A DNA stretch of 64,000 nucleotides from Comamonadaceae bacterium (GTDB lineage Bacteria; Pseudomonadota; Gammaproteobacteria; Burkholderiales; Burkholderiaceae_C). Positions 36,470 to 47,463 of the stretch are shown in pieces (position 1 is the first letter of the stretch; each line of letters starts with the position of its first letter). The translations under genes were made by a program, and so were the position numbers. Location of the stretch: assembly GCA_947443645.1 (NCBI GenBank), contig CANEXF010000014.1, positions 1-64,000 on the forward strand, written 5' to 3'. The notes under the pieces are model-generated. The model saw only the letters and a program-made list of their open reading frames with translations, was not told where the DNA came from and searched no databases.

Positions 36470-38548
36470 CTAACGCGGCTTGCTGCCCAGCGCGGCCGAC
36501 GAGGGGCTGGCTTTTGCCAGGGCGGGCGCATCGGCCTGTCCCTTGAGGGTCGCGGTCTGAGCAGCAATTGGCGCAAGCGGGGCGGCCGTCGATGCCGCAC
36601 TGACCGGAGCCATCAGCCCGCGCATGTCTGCAGCCATTCGGGGCTTGCCCATGGGTGCGCCTGCCAGGCCTTTTTGCACTGCGGCCATGTCTTCCTCGCT
36701 CGGGTACTGACCCATCAACATGTAGTCGAACACGCGGCGCGCAATCGGTGCGGCAGCGCCTGCGCCCCAGCCGGCGTTTTCGACGATCACGGCGAGCGCA
36801 ATTTTTGGATCCTCGGCCGGCGCCATGGCAATGTACAGGGCGTGGTCTCGCTGATGCTCGTCCATCTTGGCGCTGTTGTACTTGCCTTTGGCCGCCATGG
36901 TCACAGCCTGGGCGGTTCCAGTCTTGCCGCCGCTGAGATAACCCGCACCGGCAAACACCCGGGCTGAGGTGCCGCCCTGCGTCACACCAATCAGGGCCTT
37001 GAGCACGATCGCGACATTTTCCGGCTTGTAGCCCAGATCTTCGGCCGGAGCCAGCGGCAGCGTGTGCATCACACGCGTGACCGGGTCCTGCGTTCCAATC
37101 ACCAGGCGCGGCTTGTGTTTGACGCCGTTGTTGGCCAGCACGGCTGTTGCCTGCGCCAGCTGCAGCATGGTGAAACTGTTGTAGCCCTGGCCAATGCCCA
37201 GCGAGATGGTTTCGCCGGCAAACCATTTTTTCTGTTCAGGCCTTTTGAAGTAACCGCGCTTCCAGGCCTGGCTGGGCAGGACGCCGCGCACCTCACCATT
37301 GATGTCGATGCCGGTGATCTGGCCAAAGCCCAGCGGCTTCATGAAGTCATGCATCGCATCGACGCCCATCTCGTTGGCCAGCGAGTAGAAGTACACATTG
37401 CTGGATTCGACAATCGCGCGGTTCATGTCCATGATGCCGCCCTTCTCGTTTTCCGGGCTGCCAAAGCGGCGTCCACCGAACATGTAAAAGCCCGGGTCAT
37501 TGATCAGCGTGGTGGGCGAACGGGTGCCGGTCTGCAAGGCGGCCATGGCCATGAAGGGCTTGTAGGTCGAGCCCGGCGGATAGGTTCCGCGCAGTGCCCG
37601 GTTCAGCAAGGGCTTGTCGATAGACTCATTGAGGGCTTCCCAGCTCTCGGTATCGATGCCGTCAACAAACAGATTTGGGTCAAAGGTTGGCTTGCTGACA
37701 AAGGCCAGCACGTCACCGGTCTTGGGGTCCAGTGCCACCAGAGCGCCGCGCCTGTCGCCAAACATGTCTTCAACCAACTTTTGCAGGCGAATATCCAGCG
37801 ACAGCATCACGGTATTGCCCGGCGTTGCAGGGTTGGTCGCGAGCTTGCGAACCGCGCGACCGCCGGCGGAGGTCTCGACCTGGTCAACGCCAGTAGTGCC
37901 GTGCAGCTGCTGCTCGAAGCTTTGCTCGACACCGAGCTTGCCGATGTAGTCCGTACCGCGGTAATTGCCCTCTTCGTCGTCTTCCTCAATGGCCGCTTTT
38001 TCGGCCTGGTTGATGCGCCCTATGTAGCCGACCACATGGCTGCCGAGCTCGCCATAGGGGTAGCTGCGAAACAGCCGGGCCTTGATGTCCACACCCGGAA
38101 AACGAAAGCGCTGGGCCGCAAAACGGGCCACTTCCTCATCGCTCAGGCGGGTGCGTATGGGCAAGGATTCAAAGCTCTTGGACTCTTCGCGCAAGCGTTT
38201 GAAGCGGCGCTTGTCGCGCAACTGGATATCGACCACCTTTTCCAGCGCGGCGATGGTTTCCTCTAGGTCATCCACCTTGGAGGGCGTGATCTCCAGTGTG
38301 TAGGCCGAGTAGTTGGTGGCCAGCACAATGCCATTGCGGTCCAGGATCAGCCCGCGATTCGGCACGATGGGCACGATGGCGGTGCGGTTGTTTTCCGCCT
38401 GTTCGCTGAGGTCTGCATGGCGATAAACCTGCAGATAGACCAGCCTGACCGCCAGCAGGCCAAACGCACACAGTATCCCCAGACTGGCCACCAGCACCCG
38501 CGCGCGAAAGCGCGACAAGTCGGCTTCTACATTTCTGATTTCAGTCAT
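36470..38548 (-). CDS. mrdA: Penicillin-binding protein 2 (elongasome transpeptidase)
   Basis: A 692-residue class B PBP that crosslinks peptidoglycan during rod elongation together with RodA and MreBCD. A membrane anchor at residues about 17-40 precedes the dimerisation domain (NRGLILDRNGIVLATN) and the transpeptidase domain with Ser327-TYK330, SSN and KTGTA motifs. The Ala/Pro-rich C-terminal tail is longer than in E. coli PBP2 (633). It follows mreD across a family B repeat. rodA, usually next, is not found; the exporter gene is convergent instead. Confidence 0.95.
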   Translation of the reverse strand: MTEIRNVEADLSRFRARVLVASLGILCAFGLLAVRLVYLQVYRHADLSEQAENNRTAIVPIVPNRGLILDRNGIVLATNYSAYTLEITPSKVDDLEETIAALEKVVDIQLRDKRRFKRLREESKSFESLPIRTRLSDEEVARFAAQRFRFPGVDIKARLFRSYPYGELGSHVVGYIGRINQAEKAAIEEDDEEGNYRGTDYIGKLGVEQSFEQQLHGTTGVDQVETSAGGRAVRKLATNPATPGNTVMLSLDIRLQKLVEDMFGDRRGALVALDPKTGDVLAFVSKPTFDPNLFVDGIDTESWEALNESIDKPLLNRALRGTYPPGSTYKPFMAMAALQTGTRSPTTLINDPGFYMFGGRRFGSPENEKGGIMDMNRAIVESSNVYFYSLANEMGVDAMHDFMKPLGFGQITGIDINGEVRGVLPSQAWKRGYFKRPEQKKWFAGETISLGIGQGYNSFTMLQLAQATAVLANNGVKHKPRLVIGTQDPVTRVMHTLPLAPAEDLGYKPENVAIVLKALIGVTQGGTSARVFAGAGYLSGGKTGTAQAVTMAAKGKYNSAKMDEHQRDHALYIAMAPAEDPKIALAVIVENAGWGAGAAAPIARRVFDYMLMGQYPSEEDMAAVQKGLAGAPMGKPRMAADMRGLMAPVSAASTAAPLAPIAAQTATLKGQADAPALAKASPSSAALGSKPR

Positions 38549-38604
38549 GAATATGTGACACAAAACCAATGCAAAAGTGCCCCGGTCCCACAAAGCAAGT
38601 TCAA

Positions 38605-38695
38605 GCAGGGGCCGCGGGTCCGGCTTCGCCGGCCCGCAGGCGCAGCGGCCCCCTCGGGGGGCAGGGAGCTACACGCAGTGAGCGACCGTGGGGGC
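38605..38695 (-). repeat. Family B GC palindrome repeat between mreD and mrdA
   Basis: In reverse orientation: GCCCCCACG, then GTCGCTCACTGCGTGTAGC, the CCCCCCGAGGGGGC palindrome, GCTGCGCCTGCGG and a GCCGGCGAAGCCGG mini-hairpin. This is the clearest full-length copy outside coding regions. It points in the direction of mreD-mrdA transcription. Confidence 0.7.
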
Positions 38696-38696
38696 G

Positions 38697-39215
38697 TCAT
38701 AAAGGCCGGTTTTCATCCGGATTGGGCGCTCTGCGCTGCGGCACCAGCAGCAAGATGCTGACAACAGGCCAGAGCAGCGACTCCATGAGCGGTGCCAGCA
38801 ACATGATCCAGCCAGGGAAAATCCCGCCGCCAATCATGCGGATCAGCAGCTCCACACCATGCGCCAGCGCGAACAGCGGCAAGACCTGCAAAGCCTGCGT
38901 CGGCACCGTGAACCAAAGCAGACGGCGATGAATCATGGTCGCGAAAAAACTCAGCGCGGTATAGGAAAGCGCATGCTGGCCAAGCAGCGATGACTGGTGC
39001 ACGTCCATACCCAGTCCAAACATGAAAGCCACGCCAATGCCGACACGCAGGGGCTGGTGCACATTCCAGAACACCAGCACCAGCGCCAGAAAATCAGGCA
39101 TCCAGGGCACGCGCCCTAGCGGCAGCATGTTCAGCAGCAACGCGGCGATCAGGCTGCTCCAGATAAACACTGGATTGGCAGGCAGCAACAACTGCTGACC
39201 GGTGCGCATGATCAT
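38697..39215 (-). CDS. mreD: Rod shape-determining protein MreD
   Basis: A 172-residue inner-membrane protein with five to six predicted helices and the family's PDFLALVLVFWNVHQP and GLGMDVHQSSLLGQHAL stretches. MreD is part of the Rod complex with MreB, MreC, RodA and PBP2. Its start overlaps the mreC stop by 4 bp (ATGA). A second in-frame ATG two codons later is an alternative start. Confidence 0.93.
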   Translation of the reverse strand: MIMRTGQQLLLPANPVFIWSSLIAALLLNMLPLGRVPWMPDFLALVLVFWNVHQPLRVGIGVAFMFGLGMDVHQSSLLGQHALSYTALSFFATMIHRRLLWFTVPTQALQVLPLFALAHGVELLIRMIGGGIFPGWIMLLAPLMESLLWPVVSILLLVPQRRAPNPDENRPL

Positions 39216-40132
39216 TTGCCAACTCCTCTTTTAGCCAGCACTTTGGGCGCAGGCGCATCTGGCCGCGGCGCGATCTGATCGGACAGCGGTTTGACCACCA
39301 TCACATGACGCGCGCCCGACACCAGCGCTTGGGGCGTGCAGTAAATTTTTGCAAACGCGGATTCGGCGCGGCGCTCGATCCGGCTGATTTTGGCCACCGG
39401 CAGGCCTGGCGGATAGACACCATCGACACCGCTGGTGGTCAGCAGGTCGCCTGCCTGCACGTCCGAATTGCTGCCCATGAAACGCAGCTCCAGCCCACTG
39501 CCCGCAGCGGACGGATCACCGTAAGCCACGCTGCGTGCGCCGGTGCGCACGTTGAGCACGGGGATCGCCAGGTCACGGTCAATCACCAGTGTGACTTCAC
39601 TGACCAGCGGGTGCACACGAGTCACCTGGCCGAGCACACCCGACTCGTCAAGCACCGGCGAACCGAGATCTATGCCTTGCGTCGCGCCCCTGTCGATGAT
39701 GACCTTGCGCGTGTAGGGATCCGCTGCGTCATACAGGACTTCAGCGGCGGTGACCGAGGTGGCGAGCTGCTCACGCAGGCTCAATAGCTTGCGCAGGCGG
39801 CCGTTTTCCTGCAGCAGCAGCTCGACCTGTCCGGCTCGCAGCGATTGCATGGCGAGTTTTTTACGCGCCTCATCACTCGTGCTGTTGGCCTGGGACAAGC
39901 TGGTGAAATAGTTGCCCGTGCCCTGCACGGCGCGCACCGGCTGCAAGGCCAGCCACTGCACCGGGTAAAGCGCAGTGGACAGTGCTGCGCGCACCGGCTG
40001 GGTGATCCGAAAACGCGTGTCAGCCACCATCAGAAACAGCGACAAAGCGCTGAAGAACATCAGTTTGGACAGCGCCGATGGCCCTTGTTTGAAAAAGGGT
40101 GGCGGAGATCTGTCGAGTGTTCCTAAGGTCAT
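39212..40132 (-). CDS. mreC: Rod shape-determining protein MreC
   Basis: A 306-residue bitopic protein: one N-terminal membrane helix (about residues 22-40), a coiled coil (about 70-120, QSLRAGQVELLLQENGRLRKLL) and a periplasmic beta domain with VLDESGVLGQV and TSGVDGVYPPGLPV. It activates PBP2/RodA synthesis along the cell wall. It lies 61 bp after mreB and overlaps mreD. Confidence 0.95.
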   Translation of the reverse strand: MTLGTLDRSPPPFFKQGPSALSKLMFFSALSLFLMVADTRFRITQPVRAALSTALYPVQWLALQPVRAVQGTGNYFTSLSQANSTSDEARKKLAMQSLRAGQVELLLQENGRLRKLLSLREQLATSVTAAEVLYDAADPYTRKVIIDRGATQGIDLGSPVLDESGVLGQVTRVHPLVSEVTLVIDRDLAIPVLNVRTGARSVAYGDPSAAGSGLELRFMGSNSDVQAGDLLTTSGVDGVYPPGLPVAKISRIERRAESAFAKIYCTPQALVSGARHVMVVKPLSDQIAPRPDAPAPKVLAKRGVGK

Positions 40133-40193
40133 GGGGCTCGATCAGGCAGGGCTTGCTTGGCAGGCCCGGCTGAAAGCGGTAGTGGTGTCTGGA

Positions 40194-41288
<1,095 letters not shown>

Positions 41289-41505
41289 TTAGAGTTGTTT
41301 GCAGAAGTGACAACGGTGGGAAGGTCGCGCAAAACCTGATGCAGCACGGTTTCAGACGCTCAAATACGCCTAAAGGGTGCAACCAGCCCTGATTTCACAC
41401 CAAAGGCGGGATAATAACGCATGCCCCCCTTGGACGATGTCCACTTGTAGGCACATTGTCTTATCTTTACACCCAGTTTCACCTGCTTTTGAGCTCTTTT
41501 TATCC

Positions 41506-41805
41506 ATGGCTTTAAACACCCTAGACATCGCACGCGTCGCCAATCTGGCCAGGCTTGAACTGCGGCCCGACGAAACTGAGCGCATTTTGGGCCAGCTCAA
41601 CGGCTTTTTCGCCCTGGTCGACAAGATGGATGCCGTCAACACCGACGGCGTCGAGCCGCTGGCGCACCCGGCAGAGATTTTGGGTGACGTGGCGCTGCGC
41701 CTGCGCGACGACATTGCCAATGAACCCAACCAGCGCGAAGCCAGCCAGGTCAGCGCACCGGCGGTCGAGCGCGGTCTTTTTCTGGTGCCCAAGGTGATCG
41801 AATGA
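41506..41805 (+). CDS. gatC: Glu/Asp-tRNA amidotransferase subunit C
   Basis: A 99-residue subunit that wraps around GatA and stabilises GatAB. The protein begins [19 protein letters not shown] and ends with [15 protein letters not shown], both typical of GatC. The complex makes Gln-tRNA(Gln) and, where needed, Asn-tRNA(Asn) from misacylated precursors. It overlaps gatA by 4 bp (ATGA). The frame upstream is open for 43 codons, but the family start is at 41506. Confidence 0.95.
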   Translation: MALNTLDIARVANLARLELRPDETERILGQLNGFFALVDKMDAVNTDGVEPLAHPAEILGDVALRLRDDIANEPNQREASQVSAPAVERGLFLVPKVIE

Positions 41806-43343
41806 GCATGAACAACACCCCCAACAACACCGACCTGCACGATCTGGGCGTCGCCGAACTGGCTGCAAGGCTGGCGCAGCGCGAGGTCTCCAGCGTTGAA
41901 GTGGCCCAGCATTTCCTCAAGCGCATCCAGCAGCATGAGGCGCTGGGCGCTTTTCTGGCCGTGGATGCCGACGTGTCCCTGGCCCAGGCCAAAGCCGCCG
42001 ATGCGCGGCTTGCCGCCGGCGAACGCACACCGCTGCTGGGCGTACCCCTGGCGCACAAGGACGTGTTTGTCACGCGCGACTTTCCGACAACGGCCGGCTC
42101 CAGGATGCTGGAAAACTACCGCAGCCCGTTTGACGCCACCGTTGTTGCCAGGCTGGGTGTCAACCCGGGCGGGGCGGGCATGGTCACGCTGGGCAAGCTC
42201 AATTGCGACGAATTCGCCATGGGCTCCGGCAACGACAACAGCGCCTACAAGCCAGTGCACAACCCCTGGGATGTCAGCCGGATTCCCGGTGGTTCCTCGG
42301 GTGGCTCGGCAGCCGCCGTGGCAGCGCGCCTGGTGCCCGCAGCCACCGGCACCGACACCGGCGGCTCGATTCGCCAGCCCGCGTCGCTGACCGGCATCAC
42401 CGGCATCAAACCGACCTATGGCCGCTGCTCGCGTTACGGCATGGTGGCCTTTGCCTCCAGCCTGGACCAAGCCGGCCCGATGGCGCGCAGCGCGCTCGAC
42501 TGCGCCTTGCTGCTGTCGAGCATGGCGGCGCCAGACCCGGACCGCGACTCGACCTCGCTGGACTTGCCAGCGCTTGACTACGCTTCTGATTTGATAGCTG
42601 CCAGCGCACATAAACAGGGCGCTACGCCACTAAAAGGCTTGCGAATCGGGCTGCCAAAACAGTTCTTTGGCGCGGGCTGCTCGGCAGACGTGCTGCAGAC
42701 CGTGCGTGCCGCCCTGGCCGACTACGAGAAGCTGGGCGCGACGCTGGTCGATGTGGATTTGCCGCTGACCGAGCTCTCCATCCCCGTTTACTACGTGATT
42801 GCGCCGGCCGAAGCCAGCAGCAACCTGAGCCGCTTTGACGGCGTGCGCTATGGCCACCGCGCCGCGCACTACAGCGACCTCAATGACATGTACAGGAAGT
42901 CGCGCTCGGAAGGCTTTGGCGACGAGGCCAAGCGCCGAATCATGATTGGCGCTTATGTGCTGTCGCACGGCTACTACGACGCCTACTACCTCAAGGCGCA
43001 GAAAATCCGCCGCCTGATTGCCCAGGATTTCCAGAAGGCCTTCACGCAATGCAATGTGATTGCCGGGCCGGTCTCACCCACCGTGGCCTGGAAGATTGGC
43101 GAGAAGTCCAATGATCCGGTCGCCAGCTACCTGGCCGACATCTACACCCTGTCATCGAGCCTGGCCGGCCTGCCCGGCATGAGCGTGCCCGCTGGTTTCG
43201 GCGAAGGCGGCATGCCGGTAGGCCTGCAGCTGATTGGCAATTACTTCAAGGAAGCCCAGCTGCTGGGCGCCGCCCACCAGTACCAGCTGGCCACCGATTG
43301 GCACCTGCGCAAGCCCGCAGGTTCGCAGGGAGTTTCCGTATGA
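41802..43343 (+). CDS. gatA: Glu/Asp-tRNA amidotransferase subunit A
   Basis: A 513-residue amidase-signature enzyme that releases ammonia from glutamine for GatB. The Lys86 (AHKDVF), cis-Ser165 (GGSSGGS) and nucleophile Ser189 ([10 protein letters not shown]) triad is intact. Residues about 261-280 ([19 protein letters not shown] region) are encoded by a family A repeat within a surface linker between amidase segments, where most homologues differ. It overlaps gatC and gatB by 4 bp each, so translation of the three subunits is coupled. Confidence 0.96.
   Translation: MSMNNTPNNTDLHDLGVAELAARLAQREVSSVEVAQHFLKRIQQHEALGAFLAVDADVSLAQAKAADARLAAGERTPLLGVPLAHKDVFVTRDFPTTAGSRMLENYRSPFDATVVARLGVNPGGAGMVTLGKLNCDEFAMGSGNDNSAYKPVHNPWDVSRIPGGSSGGSAAAVAARLVPAATGTDTGGSIRQPASLTGITGIKPTYGRCSRYGMVAFASSLDQAGPMARSALDCALLLSSMAAPDPDRDSTSLDLPALDYASDLIAASAHKQGATPLKGLRIGLPKQFFGAGCSADVLQTVRAALADYEKLGATLVDVDLPLTELSIPVYYVIAPAEASSNLSRFDGVRYGHRAAHYSDLNDMYRKSRSEGFGDEAKRRIMIGAYVLSHGYYDAYYLKAQKIRRLIAQDFQKAFTQCNVIAGPVSPTVAWKIGEKSNDPVASYLADIYTLSSSLAGLPGMSVPAGFGEGGMPVGLQLIGNYFKEAQLLGAAHQYQLATDWHLRKPAGSQGVSV
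42582..42640 (+). repeat. Family A repeat, copy 6 (inside gatA)
   Basis: TTGATAGCTGCCAGCGC followed by an AGGGCGCTACGCC hairpin partner and an A-rich end. It is read in frame as part of GatA, at about residues 261-280. Confidence 0.5.
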
Positions 43344-44890
43344 GCAAAGACAGCAAATCGCTGCTGGTGCAAGGCTACGAAGTCGTGATCGGCTTTGAAA
43401 CCCACACCCAGCTGACCACCAAGTCAAAAATCTTCAGCCGCGCCTCCACGGCCTTCGGCGCCGAGCCCAACACGCAGGCGTCTGCGGTGGACTTTGCCCT
43501 GCCCGGCGCGCTACCGGTGATGAACAAAGGCGCAGTCCAGCGCGCCATCGAGTTCGGTCTGGCCGTCAACGCGCACATTGCCGAAAGCAGTGTGTTTGCG
43601 CGCAAGAATTATTTCTACCCGGATCTGCCCAAGGGCTACCAGATCAGCCAGTTCGAGATTCCTGTGGTGCAAGGCGGCAGCGTCGAATTCTTTCTCGATG
43701 GCGAGAAAAAATCGGTCCGGCTGGTGCGCGCCCACCTCGAAGAAGATGCGGGCAAATCGCTGCACGAAGACTCAAGCTTGGGTGCGGCCATCGGAGACGG
43801 CCGGGGCATGAGCGGCATTGACCTGAACCGCGCCGGCACGCCGCTGCTGGAGATCGTCACCGAACCCGACATGCGTTCAACCGCAGAGGCCGTGGCCTAC
43901 GCCAAAGAGCTGCACAAGATCGTCACCTGGATAGGCATCTGCGACGGCAACATGCAAGAAGGCAGCTTCCGGTGCGATGCCAACGTCTCGGTGCGCAAGC
44001 CGGGCGAGCCGCTGGGCACGCGCCGCGAGATCAAGAACCTCAACAGCTTCAAGTTCATGCAGCAGGCCATGGACTACGAAGTGCGCTGGCAGATCGAGCA
44101 GATCGAAGACGGCCACGAGATCCAGCAGGCCACCGTGCTGTTTGATCCAGACACCGGCGAGACGCGCGCCATGCGCAGCAAGGAAGACGCGGCCGACTAC
44201 CGTTACTTCCCCGATCCGGATTTGCCACCGCTGGTGATTGGCCGCGACTGGGTTGAAAAAACCCGCTCGGAAATGAGCGAGTTGCCGCGCGTGATGGCTG
44301 CGCGCTTTGTCAGCGACTACGGCCTGAGCGAGTACGACGCCGGCCAGCTCACGCAGAGCAAGGTTGTGGCGGCCTATTTCGAAGCGGTCGCCGCTGCGAG
44401 CAAGCAGCCCAAACTGGCCAGCAACTGGGTGATGGGCGAGCTGTCGCGCCGCCTGAACGCGCAGAACATCAGCATCGACCAGGCGCCGGTAAGTAGCGCA
44501 ACACTGGCCGCGCTGATCACGCGCATCGCCGACGGCACCATCTCAGGCAATGCCGCTAAGCAAGTGTTTGACCACCTTTGGACCCCGAAAGCTGGCGAGT
44601 GGGTGTTTGGATCTCCGCCAGGTGAAGTGGATGCCGGACTCAGCGCACTTCGAGAGCTTAAGAACATCGACGATCTCATCGAAGCCAAAGGCCTCAAGCA
44701 GATGAGCGACACCAGCGAGCTCGAAAAAATCATTGACGACGTGCTGGCCGCGAATGCCAAAAACGTTGAAGAGGTCAAAGCCGGCAACGCCAAGGCCATG
44801 AATGCGCTGGTCGGCCAGGCCATGAAGGCCACCAAGGGCAAGGCGAACCCGGCGCAGGTCAACGAGTTGCTAAAGCAAAAACTGGCTTGA
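43340..44890 (+). CDS. gatB: Glu/Asp-tRNA amidotransferase subunit B
   Basis: A 516-residue subunit that phosphorylates and amidates the misacylated t[33 protein letters not shown] and [17 protein letters not shown] are hallmark segments, and the YqeY-like helical and tail domains follow at the C-terminus. The ATG at 43340 overlaps the gatA stop. It is convergent with the DUF4124 gene, 6 bp apart. Confidence 0.97.
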   Translation: MSKDSKSLLVQGYEVVIGFETHTQLTTKSKIFSRASTAFGAEPNTQASAVDFALPGALPVMNKGAVQRAIEFGLAVNAHIAESSVFARKNYFYPDLPKGYQISQFEIPVVQGGSVEFFLDGEKKSVRLVRAHLEEDAGKSLHEDSSLGAAIGDGRGMSGIDLNRAGTPLLEIVTEPDMRSTAEAVAYAKELHKIVTWIGICDGNMQEGSFRCDANVSVRKPGEPLGTRREIKNLNSFKFMQQAMDYEVRWQIEQIEDGHEIQQATVLFDPDTGETRAMRSKEDAADYRYFPDPDLPPLVIGRDWVEKTRSEMSELPRVMAARFVSDYGLSEYDAGQLTQSKVVAAYFEAVAAASKQPKLASNWVMGELSRRLNAQNISIDQAPVSSATLAALITRIADGTISGNAAKQVFDHLWTPKAGEWVFGSPPGEVDAGLSALRELKNIDDLIEAKGLKQMSDTSELEKIIDDVLAANAKNVEEVKAGNAKAMNALVGQAMKATKGKANPAQVNELLKQKLA

Positions 44891-44896
44891 TGCGCC

Positions 44897-45589
44897 TCAG
44901 TTTTTAGGCGTCGACGCTGGCTTGCCGGCCGGGCCACTGGCCTTGGCCGAGCTTGCTGGCGCGACCAGCATGGCCCATAGCGGCTTGAGCTTGACCACCT
45001 CTTCGTCAAAGCGCAGGTTGACGCGCTTTTTTTCCATTTCCTGATCGGCAATAAAGCGCTTTTGAATCGCCAGGCTGGCGTCGTTTTCTTCAACCCGGCG
45101 TTTGAGCGGGGCGGGCGCCTTGCTCAGATCCTTGACGTAAAACTCCAGCTCGGCATTGATCTGCTTGCGGTGCTCGGCGAGCTCCAGCGAGCGTTTGGCG
45201 GCAGCCTTCATCACCTCGTCAACCTGGGCCAGCGCCAGCGCGCGTTCCTGGTCGTGCACCTGTCGGCTCGGGTAACGCAGCAGCAAGGCACGGTCGCGGC
45301 GCTTGTCCTCGGCCTCGCGCGCGCGCTGCTCGGCGTCGAGCTTGTCTTTTTCATCCTGGGCGGCCCGCTCTTGCGCGGTCAGGGTCGGACCGAGCACGCG
45401 CTTGACGGTGCCGGAGGGGGTAATCTCCTGCTGGGTGCGGTCGCTGCACTCGGCGATAGGCCGGTCCGAGGTGATTTTTCGGCCTTTGGCATCGACGCAG
45501 CTGTAAATCCCCTGGGCCAGCGCTGCGTCAGGCATCAAGACCATCAAAGCCGCCACAGCGACTAGCGCACGCCACATTGTTGAAATCAC
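44897..45589 (-). CDS. DUF4124-domain periplasmic protein with coiled coil
   Basis: A 230-residue exported protein of unknown function. A signal peptide (residues ~1-25, ...PDAALA) is followed by a DUF4124 segment (IYSCVDAKGRKITSDRPIAECSDRTQQ) and a highly charged coiled coil (about 70-190). The tail is Ala/Pro/Ser-rich. It follows pyrE by 9 bp on the same strand. DUF4124 proteins are common in betaproteobacteria; no activity is known. Confidence 0.8.
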   Translation of the reverse strand: MISTMWRALVAVAALMVLMPDAALAQGIYSCVDAKGRKITSDRPIAECSDRTQQEITPSGTVKRVLGPTLTAQERAAQDEKDKLDAEQRAREAEDKRRDRALLLRYPSRQVHDQERALALAQVDEVMKAAAKRSLELAEHRKQINAELEFYVKDLSKAPAPLKRRVEENDASLAIQKRFIADQEMEKKRVNLRFDEEVVKLKPLWAMLVAPASSAKASGPAGKPASTPKN

Positions 45590-45598
45590 CTGTTCGCC

Positions 45599-46348
45599 TC
45601 AATCCACGCCGTAGCGCTGTCGGTAAGCCAATACGGCCTGGTAATGGCCTTTGAGATCTGCCGCACCTTCCTGCTTTTCCAGGTAGGCCAGCAAATCGGT
45701 CAGTCGGGCAATGGCGCACACCTGCAAGCCGATCTGACTGGTGACATATTGCACTGCGCTGTAGTTCACGTCAACACCGTTCTCTGTGGCTTTTTCTTGC
45801 CGGTCCAGCGCAATCGCCACAGCGTGCGGTATCGCACCGGCCGCACGGATGATGGCAATCGACTCACGCACCGCGGTGCCGGCAGACATCACGTCGTCGA
45901 CGATCAATACCCGGCCCTTGACCGGCGCACCGACCAGCGAGCCGCCCTCGCCGTGGTCCTTGGCTTCCTTGCGGTTGTAGGCAAACGGCAAGTTGCGGCC
46001 CATCCTGGCCAGCTCTATGGCGACGGCCGCAGCCAATGGAATGCCTTTGTAGGCGGGGCCAAAAATCATGTCGAACTGCAGGCCACTGCTTTGCTCTTCG
46101 GCCAGCAGCTGGCGCGCATAAAATTGCGCCAGACGACAGAGCTTGGCGCCGTCGTCAAACAAGCCAGCGTTGAAAAAGTAGGGGCTCAAGCGGCCCGCCT
46201 TGGTTTTGAATTCGCCAAAGCGCAGCACCCCCGACTCGACCGCGAACTGCACGAACTCCTGCGCCAGTGCGCTGCTGCCTGAGGCCGGCGCTGACGCCTG
46301 GTCACTGTTGTTTTTTACCTGCCCTGGCATTGCCGTTGGGGTGATCAT
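45599..46348 (-). CDS. pyrE: Orotate phosphoribosyltransferase
   Basis: Transfers phosphoribosyl from PRPP to orotate, giving OMP in pyrimidine synthesis. The PRPP motif [13 protein letters not shown] is at residues 147-159, and [17 protein letters not shown] and [11 protein letters not shown] are also typical. The first ~28 residues are a low-complexity extension compared with the usual 213-residue enzyme, so the start may be a later codon. The ATG at 46348 lies only 11 bp from the divergent xth start. Confidence 0.95.
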   Translation of the reverse strand: MITPTAMPGQVKNNSDQASAPASGSSALAQEFVQFAVESGVLRFGEFKTKAGRLSPYFFNAGLFDDGAKLCRLAQFYARQLLAEEQSSGLQFDMIFGPAYKGIPLAAAVAIELARMGRNLPFAYNRKEAKDHGEGGSLVGAPVKGRVLIVDDVMSAGTAVRESIAIIRAAGAIPHAVAIALDRQEKATENGVDVNYSAVQYVTSQIGLQVCAIARLTDLLAYLEKQEGAADLKGHYQAVLAYRQRYGVD

Positions 46349-46359
46349 CGGAGATATCC

Positions 46360-47316
46360 TTGTTTAAATTAACCAGCCTGAACCTCAACGGCATCCGCTC
46401 GGCCACCAGCAAAGGTCTGGCCGAATGGCTCGCGCAGACCATGCCGGATTGTATTTGCGTGCAAGAGCTCAAGGCCCAGGCCAGCGACATGCGTGATCGC
46501 TTTGAAGAAATCGCCGGCCTCAAGGGCTATTTTCATTTCGCAGAAAAAAAAGGTTACTCCGGCGTCGGCGTCTACACCCGGCACGAGCCCAGCGATGTGA
46601 TCGTCGGTTATGGCTCGCAGGAGTTTGATGCCGAAGGCCGCTATGTCGAGGTGCGCTTTGACCGGCCAGGCCGCGCGCACAGTCCCAAGCTGTCCATCAT
46701 CAGCGCCTACTTTCCGAGCGGCTCGTCGGGCGAAGAACGCCAGGCCGCCAAGTTCAGGTTTCTGGCCGAGTTTTATCCGCACCTGCTGCGCCTGAAGCAA
46801 GAGCGCGACTTCGTGCTGTGTGGCGACATCAACATCGCGCACCAGGAAATCGATCTGAAAAACTTCAAGGGCAACAAAAAGAACAGCGGCTTCTTGCCCG
46901 AAGAGCGCGCCTGGATGACCGGCTTGCTGACCCCCACGCTCCCCGCTGCGCGTGGTTCGCTGCCCCCCGAGGGGGCTGCGCTTGCTCGGGGCGGCCCTTC
47001 GCTGCGCGCGGCTGCAGAGGTAGCCGACGAAGCGCTGGAAGAACTCACCGGCGGCACCGGCCAGCCCGCAGACCATGCCACGCCCGGCGGCGGCATGGTC
47101 GACGTCTACCGCCAGCTGCAACCCAGCGCCACCGACGCGGCTTACACCTGGTGGAGCAACCGCGGCCAGGCCTACGCCAAGAACGTGGGCTGGCGACTCG
47201 ACTACCACCTGGCCACGCCAGTTATTGCCGCACTGGCGCGCACCGAACACATCTACAAGGACCAGCGCTTTTCAGACCACGCGCCCATCACGCTCGACTA
47301 CGAGCTCACGCTATGA
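46360..47316 (+). CDS. xth: Exodeoxyribonuclease III with an in-frame repeat insertion
   Basis: A 318-residue AP endonuclease/exonuclease III for base-excision repair. Catalytic residues are kept: Asn8, Glu36 (VQELK), Asp156-x-Asn158 (GDINIA), Asp281 (WRLDYHL) and Asp306-His307 (SDH). It is ~50 residues longer than the usual 255-268. Residues about 191-219 (from [10 protein letters not shown]) come from a family B repeat, placed between [10 protein letters not shown] and [10 protein letters not shown], a surface loop. Translation probably starts at TTG (46360) with GGAG 6 nt upstream. Activity is likely kept but is not shown. Confidence 0.93.
   Translation: MFKLTSLNLNGIRSATSKGLAEWLAQTMPDCICVQELKAQASDMRDRFEEIAGLKGYFHFAEKKGYSGVGVYTRHEPSDVIVGYGSQEFDAEGRYVEVRFDRPGRAHSPKLSIISAYFPSGSSGEERQAAKFRFLAEFYPHLLRLKQERDFVLCGDINIAHQEIDLKNFKGNKKNSGFLPEERAWMTGLLTPTLPAARGSLPPEGAALARGGPSLRAAAEVADEALEELTGGTGQPADHATPGGGMVDVYRQLQPSATDAAYTWWSNRGQAYAKNVGWRLDYHLATPVIAALARTEHIYKDQRFSDHAPITLDYELTL
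46928..47016 (+). repeat. Family B GC palindrome repeat inside xth
   Basis: CCCCCACGCTCCCCGCTGCG, then the CCCCCCGAGGGGGC palindrome (about 46962-46975) and GCTTGCTCGGGGCGGCCC. It encodes [20 protein letters not shown], the same frame and orientation as the copies in the histidine kinase at 63369-63545. Confidence 0.8.
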
Positions 47317-47421
47317 ATTAAATATCTGGCCGCGCCCACCCTCATTGGCCCGGGGCCAATTGGTGCCTAAAAATAGTTTTTTTAGCGACTTGTGAGCTGT
47401 TTAAACACTTTTTCACGACTG

Positions 47422-47442
47422 TATGCGCATAATATGCGCATA
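47422..47442 (+). promoter_or_regulatory. Tandem palindromic operator of ccdAB
   Basis: Two identical 10-bp palindromes TATGCGCATA (47422-47431 and 47433-47442) are spaced one helical turn apart. They overlap a CATAAT -10 candidate (47428-47433) and end 22 bp before ccdA. This is the layout expected for autorepression by a CcdA-CcdB complex. Confidence 0.6.
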
Positions 47443-47463
47443 CCATTACATGGAGTCTCTTGA

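Noticed and set aside
47348..47366. ATTGGCC/GGCCAAT palindrome as xth terminator
   Set aside because: The T-run is about 15 bp away from the stem, so it does not fit an intrinsic terminator well.
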